Of a stretch of 64,000 nucleotides of DNA, positions 1 to 8,256 are shown piece by piece. This stretch comes from Sporichthyaceae bacterium. Its GTDB lineage: Bacteria > Actinomycetota > Actinomycetes > Sporichthyales > Sporichthyaceae. The notes beneath the pieces are model-generated. The model was given only the letters and a program-made list of their open reading frames with translations, had not been told where the DNA came from and made no database searches. The stretch spans positions 37,115-101,114 of the forward strand of contig DASXPS010000019.1 in NCBI GenBank assembly GCA_036493475.1, given 5' to 3'. A program made the position numbers and the translations under genes. Position 1 is the stretch's first letter. Every line of letters begins with the position of its first letter.

Positions 1-2
1 TG

Positions 3-413
3 AACCTGGCCACGCTGAGCATCAACTACCGCACCCCGGCGGAAATCATGGCCGAGGCCGAGCCGGTCATCCGCGCGGTGCTCCCGGATGCCAACGTGCC
101 GACGTCGATCCGCAGCAGCGGCATCCCCGTCCGACACGGATCGGTGGCCGAACTGCCGTCGATTCTCGACGCGTGGCTGGCGGACAACATCGAGGGAATC
201 GCTTGTGTCATAGGCGATCCGCGCGTCCAGCCCACCCGCCGCATCCGCTCGCTGACCCCGGAGCTGGCCAAGGGTCTGGAGTTCGACCTGGTCGTGCTCA
301 TCGACCCGGAATTGTTCGGCACCGGCATCGAGGGCGCGGTGGACCGCTACGTCGCGCTGACCCGCGCGACCCGGGAACTCGTCATTCTCCGTACGCCGGA
401 CCCGTCCGACTGA
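3..413 (+). CDS. HelR-like UvrD-family helicase, C-terminal fragment
   Basis: Only the 3' part of the gene lies in the window; frame 3 is open from the left edge. The fragment starts with NLATLSINYRTPAEIM and ends with DRYVALTRATRELVILR, which resembles motif VI of superfamily 1 UvrD/Rep helicases. The stretch ELAKGLEFDLVVLIDPELFG is the usual motif V region. Actinobacterial proteins of this type are HelD/HelR ATPases that remove or recycle RNA polymerase; this is family knowledge. The N-terminal Walker A part is outside the window, so HelR cannot be separated from another UvrD-like helicase here. Confidence 0.8.
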   Translation, partial: NLATLSINYRTPAEIMAEAEPVIRAVLPDANVPTSIRSSGIPVRHGSVAELPSILDAWLADNIEGIACVIGDPRVQPTRRIRSLTPELAKGLEFDLVVLIDPELFGTGIEGAVDRYVALTRATRELVILRTPDPSD

Positions 414-474
414 CAAGTACTGTCGCTGCATCAGATCGGCTCCACGACGGGCCGGCAGGACGGCGGGACACTCA

Positions 475-1758
475 ATGACTGCGCCAGACGCGCACGAATC
501 CACGGCGCTGACGCCGCTGCTACGGGACTCCATGGTCGAGTGGGACGTGCTTGCGCAGCGCTATTCCGGGTTGCTGCGACTGGTCGACACGTTGATCGGA
601 GTGGTGCCCAACTGCGACCGGTATCTGGAGATCTGGCCGCCCGCATTCCGGACGTACAACATCATGGTTCCGAACCTGTTGAATCTCCCCGTCCCGGTGT
701 TCGGCGTCGGCGGCCCACCCGCTGCAGTTGTCGGCCTCGCCATGTACGTATCGAGTCGCACCGCCGGTTGCGCCTACTGTTCGGCGCACTCCTGTTCGTT
801 CGCCCTTCGCCGCGGCGCAACACCGGCGAAGGTCGCGGCTGCGCTTGTCCCGGAGCAGAGTTCGTTCTCCCGGGGAGAGCTGGCGACCGTCGCGGTGGCC
901 CGATCGCTGGGATCCATGCCCTGCGAACTGGCCACGGCCGAGCGCGACGAGCTGGTCGCGGTCTACGGCGAGCGGAACGCCGAATGGATCGCGCTGGCCG
1001 CGGTCATGATGGGGTTTCTGAACAAGTTCATGGACGCCATCGGCGTCGAGCTCGAGCAGCCGACAGCAGCCGAAGTGGCGGGCACCATGGGAGCTGACTG
1101 GTCGGCGGGCAAAGCCGGCGTCGGCCTCGACCCGGGTTCACCCGCCAAGCCCGCGCCGCCGGCCGACGGGCTGCGCACCAAGCTGAGTGTGTTGCCGCTG
1201 CTTCCGGCCGCGATCCGTTTTGACCGTCAGGCCCAGCAGGGCACACCGAAACGGTGGCCGGAAGTGGGCCACTATTTGGCCGAGCGCACCGGTCACAACT
1301 TCCCGGTGCTGGCGAAGCTGCACTCGTCCCGTGCCCGTCGCAGCATCGCGTCCATGCTGCGGGAGAACCTCGATCCGGAATCCTCGGTCATCGGCATCGA
1401 GCAGAAGGTGACGGCGGGCGCCGTCTTCGCGACGGTCGTCGAGAACGGGCGACTGCTCGACGACATCCGGGCCCTGGCGCGGCACACCGGCGTCGAGGAC
1501 GCCTGCTTGCAGGCGGCAGTGGATTTCGCCGGGGGTACCCAGTCGGCGGCCCTGCCGGACGACCCGTCGACGTCAGCGATGCTCACGTTGGCGCGGGCCG
1601 CCGCCTACAGCCCTGCCCGCATCGATGCCTCGACCCTGGCCGCATGCCAGGCTGCCTGCCTGCCGGCGCCCGCGGTCGTCGAGCTGATCACCTGGCTCTC
1701 GGTCATGCAGATGTTGCACCGGTTGACCTGCTACCTCACGACCGCGGGATCAGCGTGA
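475..1758 (+). CDS. AhpD/carboxymuconolactone decarboxylase-like protein, long form
   Basis: Protein of 427 aa. Around residues 97-107 it carries TAGCAYCSAHSC, a CxxC pair (C99, C102) followed by His105, as in AhpD-type alkylhydroperoxidase/CMD proteins that use a redox-active cysteine pair. Typical family members have 110-200 residues; here a second, alanine-rich half of about 200 residues follows for which I see no known motif. It could be a duplicated degenerate CMD domain. The 3' end overlaps the convergent VOC gene by 23 bp. ATG start at 475; the RBS is weak (GGACGGCGGGA). Exact substrate unknown. Confidence 0.75.
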   Translation: MTAPDAHESTALTPLLRDSMVEWDVLAQRYSGLLRLVDTLIGVVPNCDRYLEIWPPAFRTYNIMVPNLLNLPVPVFGVGGPPAAVVGLAMYVSSRTAGCAYCSAHSCSFALRRGATPAKVAAALVPEQSSFSRGELATVAVARSLGSMPCELATAERDELVAVYGERNAEWIALAAVMMGFLNKFMDAIGVELEQPTAAEVAGTMGADWSAGKAGVGLDPGSPAKPAPPADGLRTKLSVLPLLPAAIRFDRQAQQGTPKRWPEVGHYLAERTGHNFPVLAKLHSSRARRSIASMLRENLDPESSVIGIEQKVTAGAVFATVVENGRLLDDIRALARHTGVEDACLQAAVDFAGGTQSAALPDDPSTSAMLTLARAAAYSPARIDASTLAACQAACLPAPAVVELITWLSVMQMLHRLTCYLTTAGSA

Positions 1759-2254
1759 GGCCCTCGAACTCGCCGAGCGCCTCGCGGTAGACCTCCAGGC
1801 CGACGCCGTTGGGGTCGCGGAAGTACATGCTGTCCTCGACGCCGCGGTCCGGGCCCAGGTAGTCGATGCCGGCCCCGTCCAGCTTGGCCTTGATCTGGTC
1901 GAAGTGCTCGGCGTCCACGGACAGCGCCAGGTGCTGCACGGCGCCGATGGTCTCGGAGAACGCCGGGTGGTCGTGACCGGGGAAGTCGAAGAAGCCGAGC
2001 ATGTTGCGGTTGCCGATGTCGAAGAAGAAGTGCGCGGAGCCCTTGTAGTCGCGGTTCTCCACCAACTCGACCAGCGGGAAGCCGAGGAATTCCTGGTAGA
2101 ACTCGATGGTCTCCTCGACGTCGGAGCAGATCAGCGCCAGGTGATGCACGCCACGGGTCGGCGGGCTGCCGGCCGGGCTGTGCAGGTACTTCGCGCGCAG
2201 TTCCTTGCGATGGGCCCGGATGGCTTTGAGTTCGTCACCCTGTGGTTGGGGCAT
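1736..2254 (-). CDS. VOC family (glyoxalase/dioxygenase-fold) protein
   Basis: Protein of 172 aa with two paired beta-alpha-beta modules of the vicinal oxygen chelate fold. GVHHLALICSDVEETIEFY opens module 1 (His38), VQHLALSVD opens module 2 (His108) and GLEVYRE supplies Glu154, the usual metal triad. The start is fixed by GGAGG nine bases before ATG 2254; a longer open frame upstream is not needed. It is divergent from the CitE-like gene with 42 bp between them, so the two may share a control region. Candidate roles are lyase, epimerase or extradiol dioxygenase; the sequence does not decide. Confidence 0.85.
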   Translation of the reverse strand: MPQPQGDELKAIRAHRKELRAKYLHSPAGSPPTRGVHHLALICSDVEETIEFYQEFLGFPLVELVENRDYKGSAHFFFDIGNRNMLGFFDFPGHDHPAFSETIGAVQHLALSVDAEHFDQIKAKLDGAGIDYLGPDRGVEDSMYFRDPNGVGLEVYREALGEFEGLTLIPRS

Positions 2255-2296
2255 TGGCCACACCTCCGATCGGCGATTGCCCACGATAATCGCCGC

Positions 2297-3130
2297 ATGT
2301 CCACCGCCGGCCTGGCCACCGTCACCAGCCTGCTGTTCGTCCCCGGTCACCGCCCGGACCGCTTCGCCAAAGCGGCCGACGCCGGTGCGGGCGCGATCAT
2401 CCTCGATCTGGAGGACGCCGTCGCGCCGGAGGACAAGGACGCCGCCCGCGAGCACGTCGCCGCCTGGCTGGCCGACGACGGCCGCGGCATCGTGCGGATC
2501 AACGCGCCGGGCACTTCCTGGTACGCCGAGGACCTCAAGGCCGTGGCCGGCCACCCGGTGATGCTGCCCAAGGCGGAGACCGCAAACCAGGTCGCCGAGG
2601 TGGCCGCCGCACTCGGCCGGGATCCCGCCGTGCTGCCGCTCATCGAGACCGCCGCGGGCATTCTGGCCGCCGCGCAGATCCTCGCCGCGACCGGAGTGGT
2701 GCGCGCCGCGTTCGGCTCCATCGATTTGTCCGTCGGCCTGGGCGTGGATCCGGAGGACCGCACGGCGCTGCTGTTCGCCCGCTCGCGGTTGGTGCTGGCC
2801 TCGGCCGCCGCCGGGGTGGCCGGGCCGGTGGACGGCGTCACCACCGACGTCACCGATGAGACGCGGCTGGCCGCGGACGCCCGGCACGGCGCCGCGCTCG
2901 GCTTCACCGGGAAACTGTGCATCCACCCGCGCCAGCTGGCCGTCGTGCACGAGGCCTTCCGCCCCTCCGACGACGAGCTGCGCTGGGCCCGCCACGTGGT
3001 CGAGGCCTTCTCCAACGCGGGGATCAGCACCCTGGACGGAAAGATGATCGACAAGCCGGTGGTGGACCGCGCGCGCCGCATGCTGGCTCGGGTCGGCGAG
3101 GGCGCAGCGGTACCGTCACGGACGTGCTGA
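2297..3130 (+). CDS. CitE/HpcH-type CoA ester lyase
   Basis: Protein of 277 aa, the normal length for the family. TSLLFVPGHRPDRFAKA near the N terminus, AIILDLEDAVAPEDKDAAR around residues 33-51 and RAAFGSIDLSVGLG are hallmarks of the HpcH/HpaI-CitE TIM-barrel lyases. The acidic residues bind Mg2+ and the Arg residues bind acyl-CoA. Known members cleave citryl-, malyl-, citramalyl- or related CoA esters. No citD/citF partners are present, so a free-standing acyl-CoA lyase is likelier than citrate lyase. The stop codon overlaps the next ATG (ATGA), so it is translationally coupled to the unknown gene downstream. Confidence 0.85.
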   Translation: MSTAGLATVTSLLFVPGHRPDRFAKAADAGAGAIILDLEDAVAPEDKDAAREHVAAWLADDGRGIVRINAPGTSWYAEDLKAVAGHPVMLPKAETANQVAEVAAALGRDPAVLPLIETAAGILAAAQILAATGVVRAAFGSIDLSVGLGVDPEDRTALLFARSRLVLASAAAGVAGPVDGVTTDVTDETRLAADARHGAALGFTGKLCIHPRQLAVVHEAFRPSDDELRWARHVVEAFSNAGISTLDGKMIDKPVVDRARRMLARVGEGAAVPSRTC

Positions 3131-4035
3131 TGAGACGGATGCAGCGGCCGGGCCCGAACACCTGGTCCCATCCGTACCGTGGGCTGTCCATGCAGGAGGT
3201 CGACTTCCGGCTGACCACCCCGGCGATCCTGGAGTATCTGGACGGCCGCGAGGTCTACCGGCGCACGGATTTCCTGGCGCTGCGACACCGGGACAACACC
3301 GCGTTGGTGATGGTGGAGAAGGCGAGCACCGAGCCGCTGTTCTCCCCGGTCACCGACGCGATCGTGCTGGCCGGCCCCGACGAGGTCGCCTATGTCGAGG
3401 ACCAAAGCGTCGACGTGGGCAACGCCAGCGCACTGGCCCGGGCCGCCGACCGGAGCAAGCCGGCCACCGTCGTGCTCGGCATGTTCTCCCACGTCAACTT
3501 CATCTACCGACCGCAGCCAATCACGGTGCGGGTCACCGAGGTCGTCCCGCCGTGGCCGCCCAAACTGCTCACCCAGGCCCAACAGGTCGTCGACTTCGAT
3601 GAGGACCTGCCACCCATCGAATTGGTGCTGGACGCGGTGCGCGTCGAAGACCTGGCCGTGGCCAACCCCGCCGACCACTACCTGCTGCCCTGCCGCGGAT
3701 CCGGGGCCGGCATCCCCGGCTCCGATGTGGCGTTCCTGGACACCCGCCCGGCCACCCGGCAGGACTGGTTGCTGATCGGCTGCGAGCGGTCCATGCAGCT
3801 GCATCGGCATTTCTACGGCGACGAGCCCCGCCAGGTGGACCTGTGCCCGCGCGCCCGACTCGCCGCGGACGCCGCGTTCCACGCCGGCGACGAGCGCGCG
3901 CTGATCAAGTGCTGCCTGATCGAGCGCGGCCTGGAGGTCGACGAGCGCTCCGCGGTGGTGCCGTGGGGGGCAAACCTGGACGAGATCCGCCAGGGTCTGC
4001 GGCACCTGCTGCTACCCGGAGCCGACGGGGCCTGA
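3130..4035 (+). CDS. Conserved-looking protein of unknown function, 301 aa
   Basis: I do not recognise this family. The protein is soluble (no signal peptide or membrane segment), with a Cys/Gly-rich core (LLPCRGSGAGIPGSD), a GCERSMQLHRHFYGDE segment, a second Cys cluster (IKCCLIERGLEV) and a C-terminal VPWGANLDEIRQGL. The start ATG 3130 overlaps the CitE-like stop codon (ATGA); a second Met lies three codons on. It sits between a CoA-ester lyase and a PurB-type lyase and is probably co-expressed with both. The Cys/His pattern could bind metal or be catalytic, but that is only inference. Confidence 0.7.
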   Translation: MRRMQRPGPNTWSHPYRGLSMQEVDFRLTTPAILEYLDGREVYRRTDFLALRHRDNTALVMVEKASTEPLFSPVTDAIVLAGPDEVAYVEDQSVDVGNASALARAADRSKPATVVLGMFSHVNFIYRPQPITVRVTEVVPPWPPKLLTQAQQVVDFDEDLPPIELVLDAVRVEDLAVANPADHYLLPCRGSGAGIPGSDVAFLDTRPATRQDWLLIGCERSMQLHRHFYGDEPRQVDLCPRARLAADAAFHAGDERALIKCCLIERGLEVDERSAVVPWGANLDEIRQGLRHLLLPGADGA

Positions 4036-4057
4036 GTCCCCCGGGAACCTTTCGATC

Positions 4058-5395
4058 ATGAGCTCGCACCTCGCCGATTCACAGATCTACGGCCACCTGT
4101 GGACCACACCGACGTTGCACGCGCTGTTCGACGACGCCGGGCGTACCCAGGGCTGGCTGGACGTGCTGGTGGCCCTCGCCGAGGCCCAGCACGAGGTCGG
4201 TCTGCTGCCCGAGGGGGCCGCCGCGGCGATCCGCGAGCACGCCAGGGTGGATCGGTTGGACCTGGCGGCGGTGGCCGCCCAGACGCGGGCCACCGGTCAT
4301 TCCACCCTCGGTCTGATCCTCCAGCTGCGCACGGTGCTGCCCGAATCGGCGCGGGAGTGGGTCTACTACGGCGCCACCGTGCAGGACGTCACCGATACCT
4401 GGACCGCACGCACCATGCTCGCCGTGCTCAACCAACTGGAGCGTGACCTCACCCGCTGCCGCCGGGCCGCGCTGGTGCTCGCGCGTACCCACCGGGACAC
4501 GGTGATGTGCGGTCGTACCCATGGCCAGCCGGGCCTGCCGATCACCTTCGGGTTCAAGACCGCGGTGTGGGCAGACGAACTGGGACGGCACGCCGAGCGG
4601 CTGGCGCAGGCCCGCCCCCGCATCGGCGTGGTGCAGTTGGGCGGGGCCCTGGGCACCATGGAGTTCTGGGGGCCGGCCGCGCCGCAATTGCTGGACGCCT
4701 TCGCCCGCCGCACCGGCCTGACCACCCCGGACGTGCCCTGGCTCACCGCCCGCGACCGAGTCGCGGAATTCGCCACCCTGCTGGCCATGATCACAGGTAC
4801 GTTGGCCAAGATCGGCAACGAGATCTTCGAGCTCTCCCGCCCGGAGATCGCGGAGGTTTCCGAACCGTTCACCGAGGGCACGGTGGGCAGCATCACGATG
4901 CCGCACAAACGGAATCCGGAAATCGCCGAGCACCTGGACACGCTGGCCCGGCGGGTTCGTCTGGATGCCGCGTCCTGTCTGGAGGGTCAGATCGCTCTGC
5001 ACGAACGCGACGGTCGCAGTTGGAAGGCGGAATGGCTGGCCGTCCCCGAGGCGAGCCAATTGTCCGGGGCCGCGCTCAGCTTCGCCGCGCGGCTGTTGGA
5101 GGGACTGAACGTGGACGCGGAACGCATGCGGGCGAATCTGGACGCCCGGCGCGGCTTCCTGCTCTCCGAGCCGATGATGCGCGCGCTGAGTGACCGCATC
5201 GGCCAACATGCCGCGCACGAGGCCATGTACGAAACCGCGATGGCCGCTCTCGCCGAGGGTGTCGACCTGCCCGCCGCGGTGGCCGCGCGCGGATTGCTGA
5301 CGGCAGATCAGCTTGCGGCCGCCACCGACCCGCACGCGGCGCTGGGCGCGGCCACCACGTTCGTCGATCGAGTGCTCGCCCGAGGAGGCGCATGA
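4058..5395 (+). CDS. Adenylosuccinate lyase/PcaB-type lyase (fumarase superfamily)
   Basis: Protein of 445 aa with the three conserved regions of the fumarase/aspartase superfamily: YYGATVQDVTDT (about 103-114), GRTHGQPGLP (152-161) and the signature GSITMPHKRNPE (277-288), whose serine is the catalytic base in relatives. Family members release fumarate from succinylated amines (PurB) or cycloisomerise carboxymuconate (PcaB). No purine or protocatechuate genes are nearby. The next gene, a PLP enzyme, overlaps it by ATGA, and a second, ArgH-like superfamily member lies 1.4 kb away. A C-N lyase acting on an N-succinyl-type compound is a reasonable but unproven guess. Confidence 0.8.
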   Translation: MSSHLADSQIYGHLWTTPTLHALFDDAGRTQGWLDVLVALAEAQHEVGLLPEGAAAAIREHARVDRLDLAAVAAQTRATGHSTLGLILQLRTVLPESAREWVYYGATVQDVTDTWTARTMLAVLNQLERDLTRCRRAALVLARTHRDTVMCGRTHGQPGLPITFGFKTAVWADELGRHAERLAQARPRIGVVQLGGALGTMEFWGPAAPQLLDAFARRTGLTTPDVPWLTARDRVAEFATLLAMITGTLAKIGNEIFELSRPEIAEVSEPFTEGTVGSITMPHKRNPEIAEHLDTLARRVRLDAASCLEGQIALHERDGRSWKAEWLAVPEASQLSGAALSFAARLLEGLNVDAERMRANLDARRGFLLSEPMMRALSDRIGQHAAHEAMYETAMAALAEGVDLPAAVAARGLLTADQLAAATDPHAALGAATTFVDRVLARGGA

Positions 5396-6387
5396 CCACG
5401 GCTGCGGCGCGCGCCAGTTGGGCCGCTTTCGTACGCCGGCCGCGAGTGCGGCTGGGTACCCTGCCCACGCCGCTGCACCCGGCGCCACGGTTGTCCGAAG
5501 CGGTCGGCGTGGAGATCTGGCTCAAACGTGACGACCTGACCGGCTTGGGCCTGGGCGGTAACAAGGTCCGCGTGCTGGAGTTCGTGCTCGGCGACGCCCT
5601 GCAGCGCGGCGCGGACACGTTGATAACCGGCGGCGGGCCGTCGTCGAACTGGGTGATGCTGGCCGCGCTGGCCGCCCGCACCCGCGGGCTACAACCGATC
5701 CTGGTCATTTACGGCGAGCCCGTGCCATTGGTCGGCAACCTGGCCCTGGCCGAACTGGCCGGCGCGGAGATCGTGTTCACCGGTGAGCAGGACCGCGCGT
5801 CGGTGGAACGTGGCATCGACGCACTCGGCGCACAACTGCGCGCGCAGGGCCGCAACCCGTACCTGCTGGGCCGCGGTGGCGCGAGCGCGGTGGGTGCGCT
5901 GGGTTACGCAGCGGCCACCCTGGAACTGGTCACCCAGACTCGCGAGCAAAATCTGACCGCACATCAGTTGTGGTTGGCCACCGGCTCGTGCGGCACCCAG
6001 GCCGGACTGGTGGCCGGGCAGGCCTGGCAGGCCTGGCAGCAACCGAACTGGGCCGTGCACGGGGTAACCGTCAGTCGCCCGGTGTCCGAATGCGTGCAGC
6101 GCGTGTGGAACATCGCCGCGGAGGCCTGCGGACTGCTCGAAGTGCCACCGTGGGACCAGCCACCGATCGTGCACCCGGACACCGGGGACACCGAGTACGG
6201 CAAACGGTCCGCGGCCGCGGACACCGCCGCGGAACTGGTGGCCCGCACCGAGGGCGTGTTCCTGGACCCCGTCTTCGCCGCCAAGGGGATGGCCGGGTTG
6301 CTGGCCGCCACCGCCGCAGGTCAGGTGACCGGTCCGGTGATTTTCCTGGTCACCGGCGGTGCGCCCACCCTGTTCACTCCTGCGTGA
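5392..6387 (+). CDS. D-cysteine desulfhydrase/ACC deaminase-like PLP enzyme
   Basis: Protein of 331 aa, fold-type II PLP enzyme. EIWLKRDDLTGLGLGGNKVR (about 41-60) contains the Schiff-base lysine (K58) in the family motif GGNK[VT]R, and GGGPSSNWVMLAALAAR is the usual loop with a substrate-binding serine/asparagine. Relatives eliminate ammonia (and sulfide) from D-cysteine or 1-aminocyclopropane-1-carboxylate, or act on L-cysteate or diaminopropionate. It overlaps the PurB-type lyase gene by 4 bp (ATGA), suggesting that it may process the amine released by that lyase. The natural substrate cannot be read from sequence. Confidence 0.85.
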   Translation: MTTAAARASWAAFVRRPRVRLGTLPTPLHPAPRLSEAVGVEIWLKRDDLTGLGLGGNKVRVLEFVLGDALQRGADTLITGGGPSSNWVMLAALAARTRGLQPILVIYGEPVPLVGNLALAELAGAEIVFTGEQDRASVERGIDALGAQLRAQGRNPYLLGRGGASAVGALGYAAATLELVTQTREQNLTAHQLWLATGSCGTQAGLVAGQAWQAWQQPNWAVHGVTVSRPVSECVQRVWNIAAEACGLLEVPPWDQPPIVHPDTGDTEYGKRSAAADTAAELVARTEGVFLDPVFAAKGMAGLLAATAAGQVTGPVIFLVTGGAPTLFTPA

Positions 6388-6398
6388 CTACGCCAAAT

Positions 6399-6547
6399 GG
6401 GTGAAACCCACCCGATCGGATGATCGCGAAGTAACCGATCGGGCCATTTCCAAGCGCGGTGAAACCGGCGGTCTGCCGGCGTGCGTCTACCTGGGGAAGA
6501 AACGCACAGCCCGCCGCACCATCCGCCCCGACCCGCCAGTCGGGTCG
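6399..6547 (+). promoter_or_regulatory. Hairpin-rich leader before the 67-aa gene
   Basis: The 177-bp gap between the PLP enzyme and the small gene holds at least five inverted repeats: GGGT-GAA-ACCC (6399-6409), CCCGATCGG/CCGATCGGG (6411-6443), CGGT-GAA-ACCG (6457-6467, competing with CCGGC/GCCGG at 6465-6479), GTGCGT/ACGCAC (6481-6507) and CGACCCG/CGGGTCG (6529-6547). The last one abuts the ribosome binding site GAGAGGAGA. The core GGTGAAACC occurs twice, 58 bases apart. This looks like a structured 5' leader or cis-regulatory RNA. I could not match it to a named riboswitch; one stem may simply terminate the upstream operon. Confidence 0.4.
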
Positions 6548-6564
6548 AGAGGAGACCGAACGTC

Positions 6565-6768
6565 ATGCACACCTGCTCCTGGTTCGTCTCGAACGAAGAG
6601 CCGCACTGCGGTGCACCGGCCACCCATCAGGTGACCGTCACCACCACGCTGTACCGCGCCACCGTCTGGTTCTGCACCGAGCACCGCGCGCAGCAGGAAG
6701 CCAACTTCGCCCGCCGCGGGGCCCGGATCCCCAGCGCGCGGCGCGCCTCGGAGAATGTCGCGGGCTGA
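6565..6768 (+). CDS. Small Cys/His-containing protein, 67 aa
   Basis: Start ATG 6565 is preceded by a strong RBS (GAGAGGAGA). The protein begins MHTCSWFVSNEEPHCGAPAT and later has VWFCTEHRAQQ, so three cysteines and several histidines could form a zinc site (C4, C15, and the CTEH segment). The C-terminal third is basic (Arg/Ala). It has no membrane segment. Function is unknown; comparable small zinc-finger-like proteins bind nucleic acid or partner proteins. It follows the hairpin-rich leader and runs towards the minus-strand ArgH-like gene, whose stop codon is only 6 bp away. Confidence 0.7.
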   Translation: MHTCSWFVSNEEPHCGAPATHQVTVTTTLYRATVWFCTEHRAQQEANFARRGARIPSARRASENVAG

Positions 6769-6774
6769 TCGTGC

Positions 6775-8235
6775 TCAGCCGCCGATGCGGCGGGCATGTG
6801 CCAGTAGCGCGCCCTCCGCGGCGTCCAATTTCTCCCGCCGCTCGACCGCCCGGGCCGCGGCCGCCCGTCCGGCCTGCATCACCTCGGCCGCCATTCCCCG
6901 CACCACCCCGGGCTCGGCACCGCCCCGGGTGACCCGGGACCCCACGATCGCCCGCGGATCCAGCGCGGCACGCAGATCCAGCGCGGCCAAGCCGAAGTCC
7001 TGCCCGGCCACCTCGATCGCGCTCTTGGCCAGCAGATCGCCGGTCATGTCCACGCCCCGGATGCCCGCCGCGGCCGCGGCACGCACCGCTGCGCCCACGA
7101 CGCAATACGCGGTGCGGTAGTCGATGCCGACGGTCAGCATCAGGTGCTCGGCCAGGTCGGCAGCGACCGCATAACCGTTCTCCAGCGAGGCGTACATGCG
7201 CTCGGCGTTGACGGTCAGCCCGGCGATCACGCCCGTCATCAACCGCGTCTGACGCACCGCCAGGTCCATTGCCCGGGGTACCTCGCCATAGGCGAAGATC
7301 AGGTTGTCACTGCGTGCCGACGGGCTCTTGGTGACCGCGAGCATCCCGGTCAATCGGCCGATCAACACCCCGCACTCACCGCGGATCATGGTCAGCGCGT
7401 AAGGGTTGCGTTTGTTCGGCATCAGCACGCTGGTGCGCGAGTGGCCGTCGGCCAACCGCACGTAGTCGAACTCGTTGCTGGCCCAGATCTCCAGGTCCTC
7501 GGCCAACTTGGCCGACGTGGTGGCCAGACTCGTCACCGCGGACAGCAGCGCGATGTAGCCGTCGGTCTGCCACATGGCGTCGCGGGTGTGCTCGATGATG
7601 CCGTCGAAGGCGAGCAGGTCGGCCACCGTCTCCCGGTCGCCGGTCAGCGCGCTGCCGTTCACTCCGCCCGCGCCGCCGGGACTCTGGTTCAGCCACGCGT
7701 AGGCGTCCTGCAACCGACCCAGATCGCGCTGCGCCGCGTAGGCCGAGGTGAGCAGGAAATGCCCAAAGGTGGAGGGCTGCGCGTGTTGCAGGTAGGTCTG
7801 TTCGGCCAGATAGGTCTCCGCGTGCGCCTCGGCCTGCTCGCCGATCGCGACCAGCAGCGCCGCCGCGGCCTCCACCAGGTCCAACACGTCGCGGCGCAAG
7901 CGCAGCCGCAACGCGATGCGCACCGCCTCGCGACGCGGGCGGCCCGCGTGCAACCAACCCGCGTCATTCCCGATGCGCGCGGCCAGCCAGTCCTCGCGGC
8001 AGTTGTAGAGCTCCCCGCGCGCCGGGTCGTAGCCGAACTGCGCCACCGGCGTGGCGTGTGCCTCCAGCAGTGCACCGAGCAACCGCGCGGTGGCGCCATC
8101 CGGGCCGACGCCGCGCTCGCGCAGCACCAGGACGTGCGCGATGTCCGCATAGTCCAGCGGGTGGTGCAGCAACTCGGCGTCGGCGATCTCGATCGCGAAC
8201 GCGCCCTCGATGAGCTCGGGTGCGTACTCCGGCAA
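6775..8235 (-). CDS. ArgH-like lyase (fumarase superfamily), divergent
   Basis: Protein of 486 aa, the length of argininosuccinate lyase. The superfamily signature is present at about 266-278 (SRTSVLMPNKRNP; Ser269 equivalent to the catalytic serine). Other ArgH-specific sites are altered: the THLQ histidine motif reads TYLQ (Tyr148), and the GRSRND substrate loop reads GRPRRE. No argB/C/D/F/G/R gene is nearby. These features argue for a different C-N lyase, for example on an aminocarboxylate such as an EDDS- or iminodisuccinate-type compound; that substrate is inference. The start is taken as TTG 8235, 21 bp after the DUF427 gene, so the two are probably one operon. Confidence 0.8.
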   Translation of the reverse strand: MPEYAPELIEGAFAIEIADAELLHHPLDYADIAHVLVLRERGVGPDGATARLLGALLEAHATPVAQFGYDPARGELYNCREDWLAARIGNDAGWLHAGRPRREAVRIALRLRLRRDVLDLVEAAAALLVAIGEQAEAHAETYLAEQTYLQHAQPSTFGHFLLTSAYAAQRDLGRLQDAYAWLNQSPGGAGGVNGSALTGDRETVADLLAFDGIIEHTRDAMWQTDGYIALLSAVTSLATTSAKLAEDLEIWASNEFDYVRLADGHSRTSVLMPNKRNPYALTMIRGECGVLIGRLTGMLAVTKSPSARSDNLIFAYGEVPRAMDLAVRQTRLMTGVIAGLTVNAERMYASLENGYAVAADLAEHLMLTVGIDYRTAYCVVGAAVRAAAAAGIRGVDMTGDLLAKSAIEVAGQDFGLAALDLRAALDPRAIVGSRVTRGGAEPGVVRGMAAEVMQAGRAAAARAVERREKLDAAEGALLAHARRIGG

Positions 8236-8256
8236 CGACGCCCCTATTCCGCCGGA

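Noticed and set aside
3392..3775. Arg/Ser/Pro-rich plus-strand frame within the 301-aa gene
   Set aside because: A frame-shifted shadow of the coding sequence with no features of its own.
6399..6547. Assignment of the leader to a known riboswitch (c-di-AMP, cobalamin, TPP, glycine)
   Set aside because: The conserved core sequences of these classes are not present in recognisable form.
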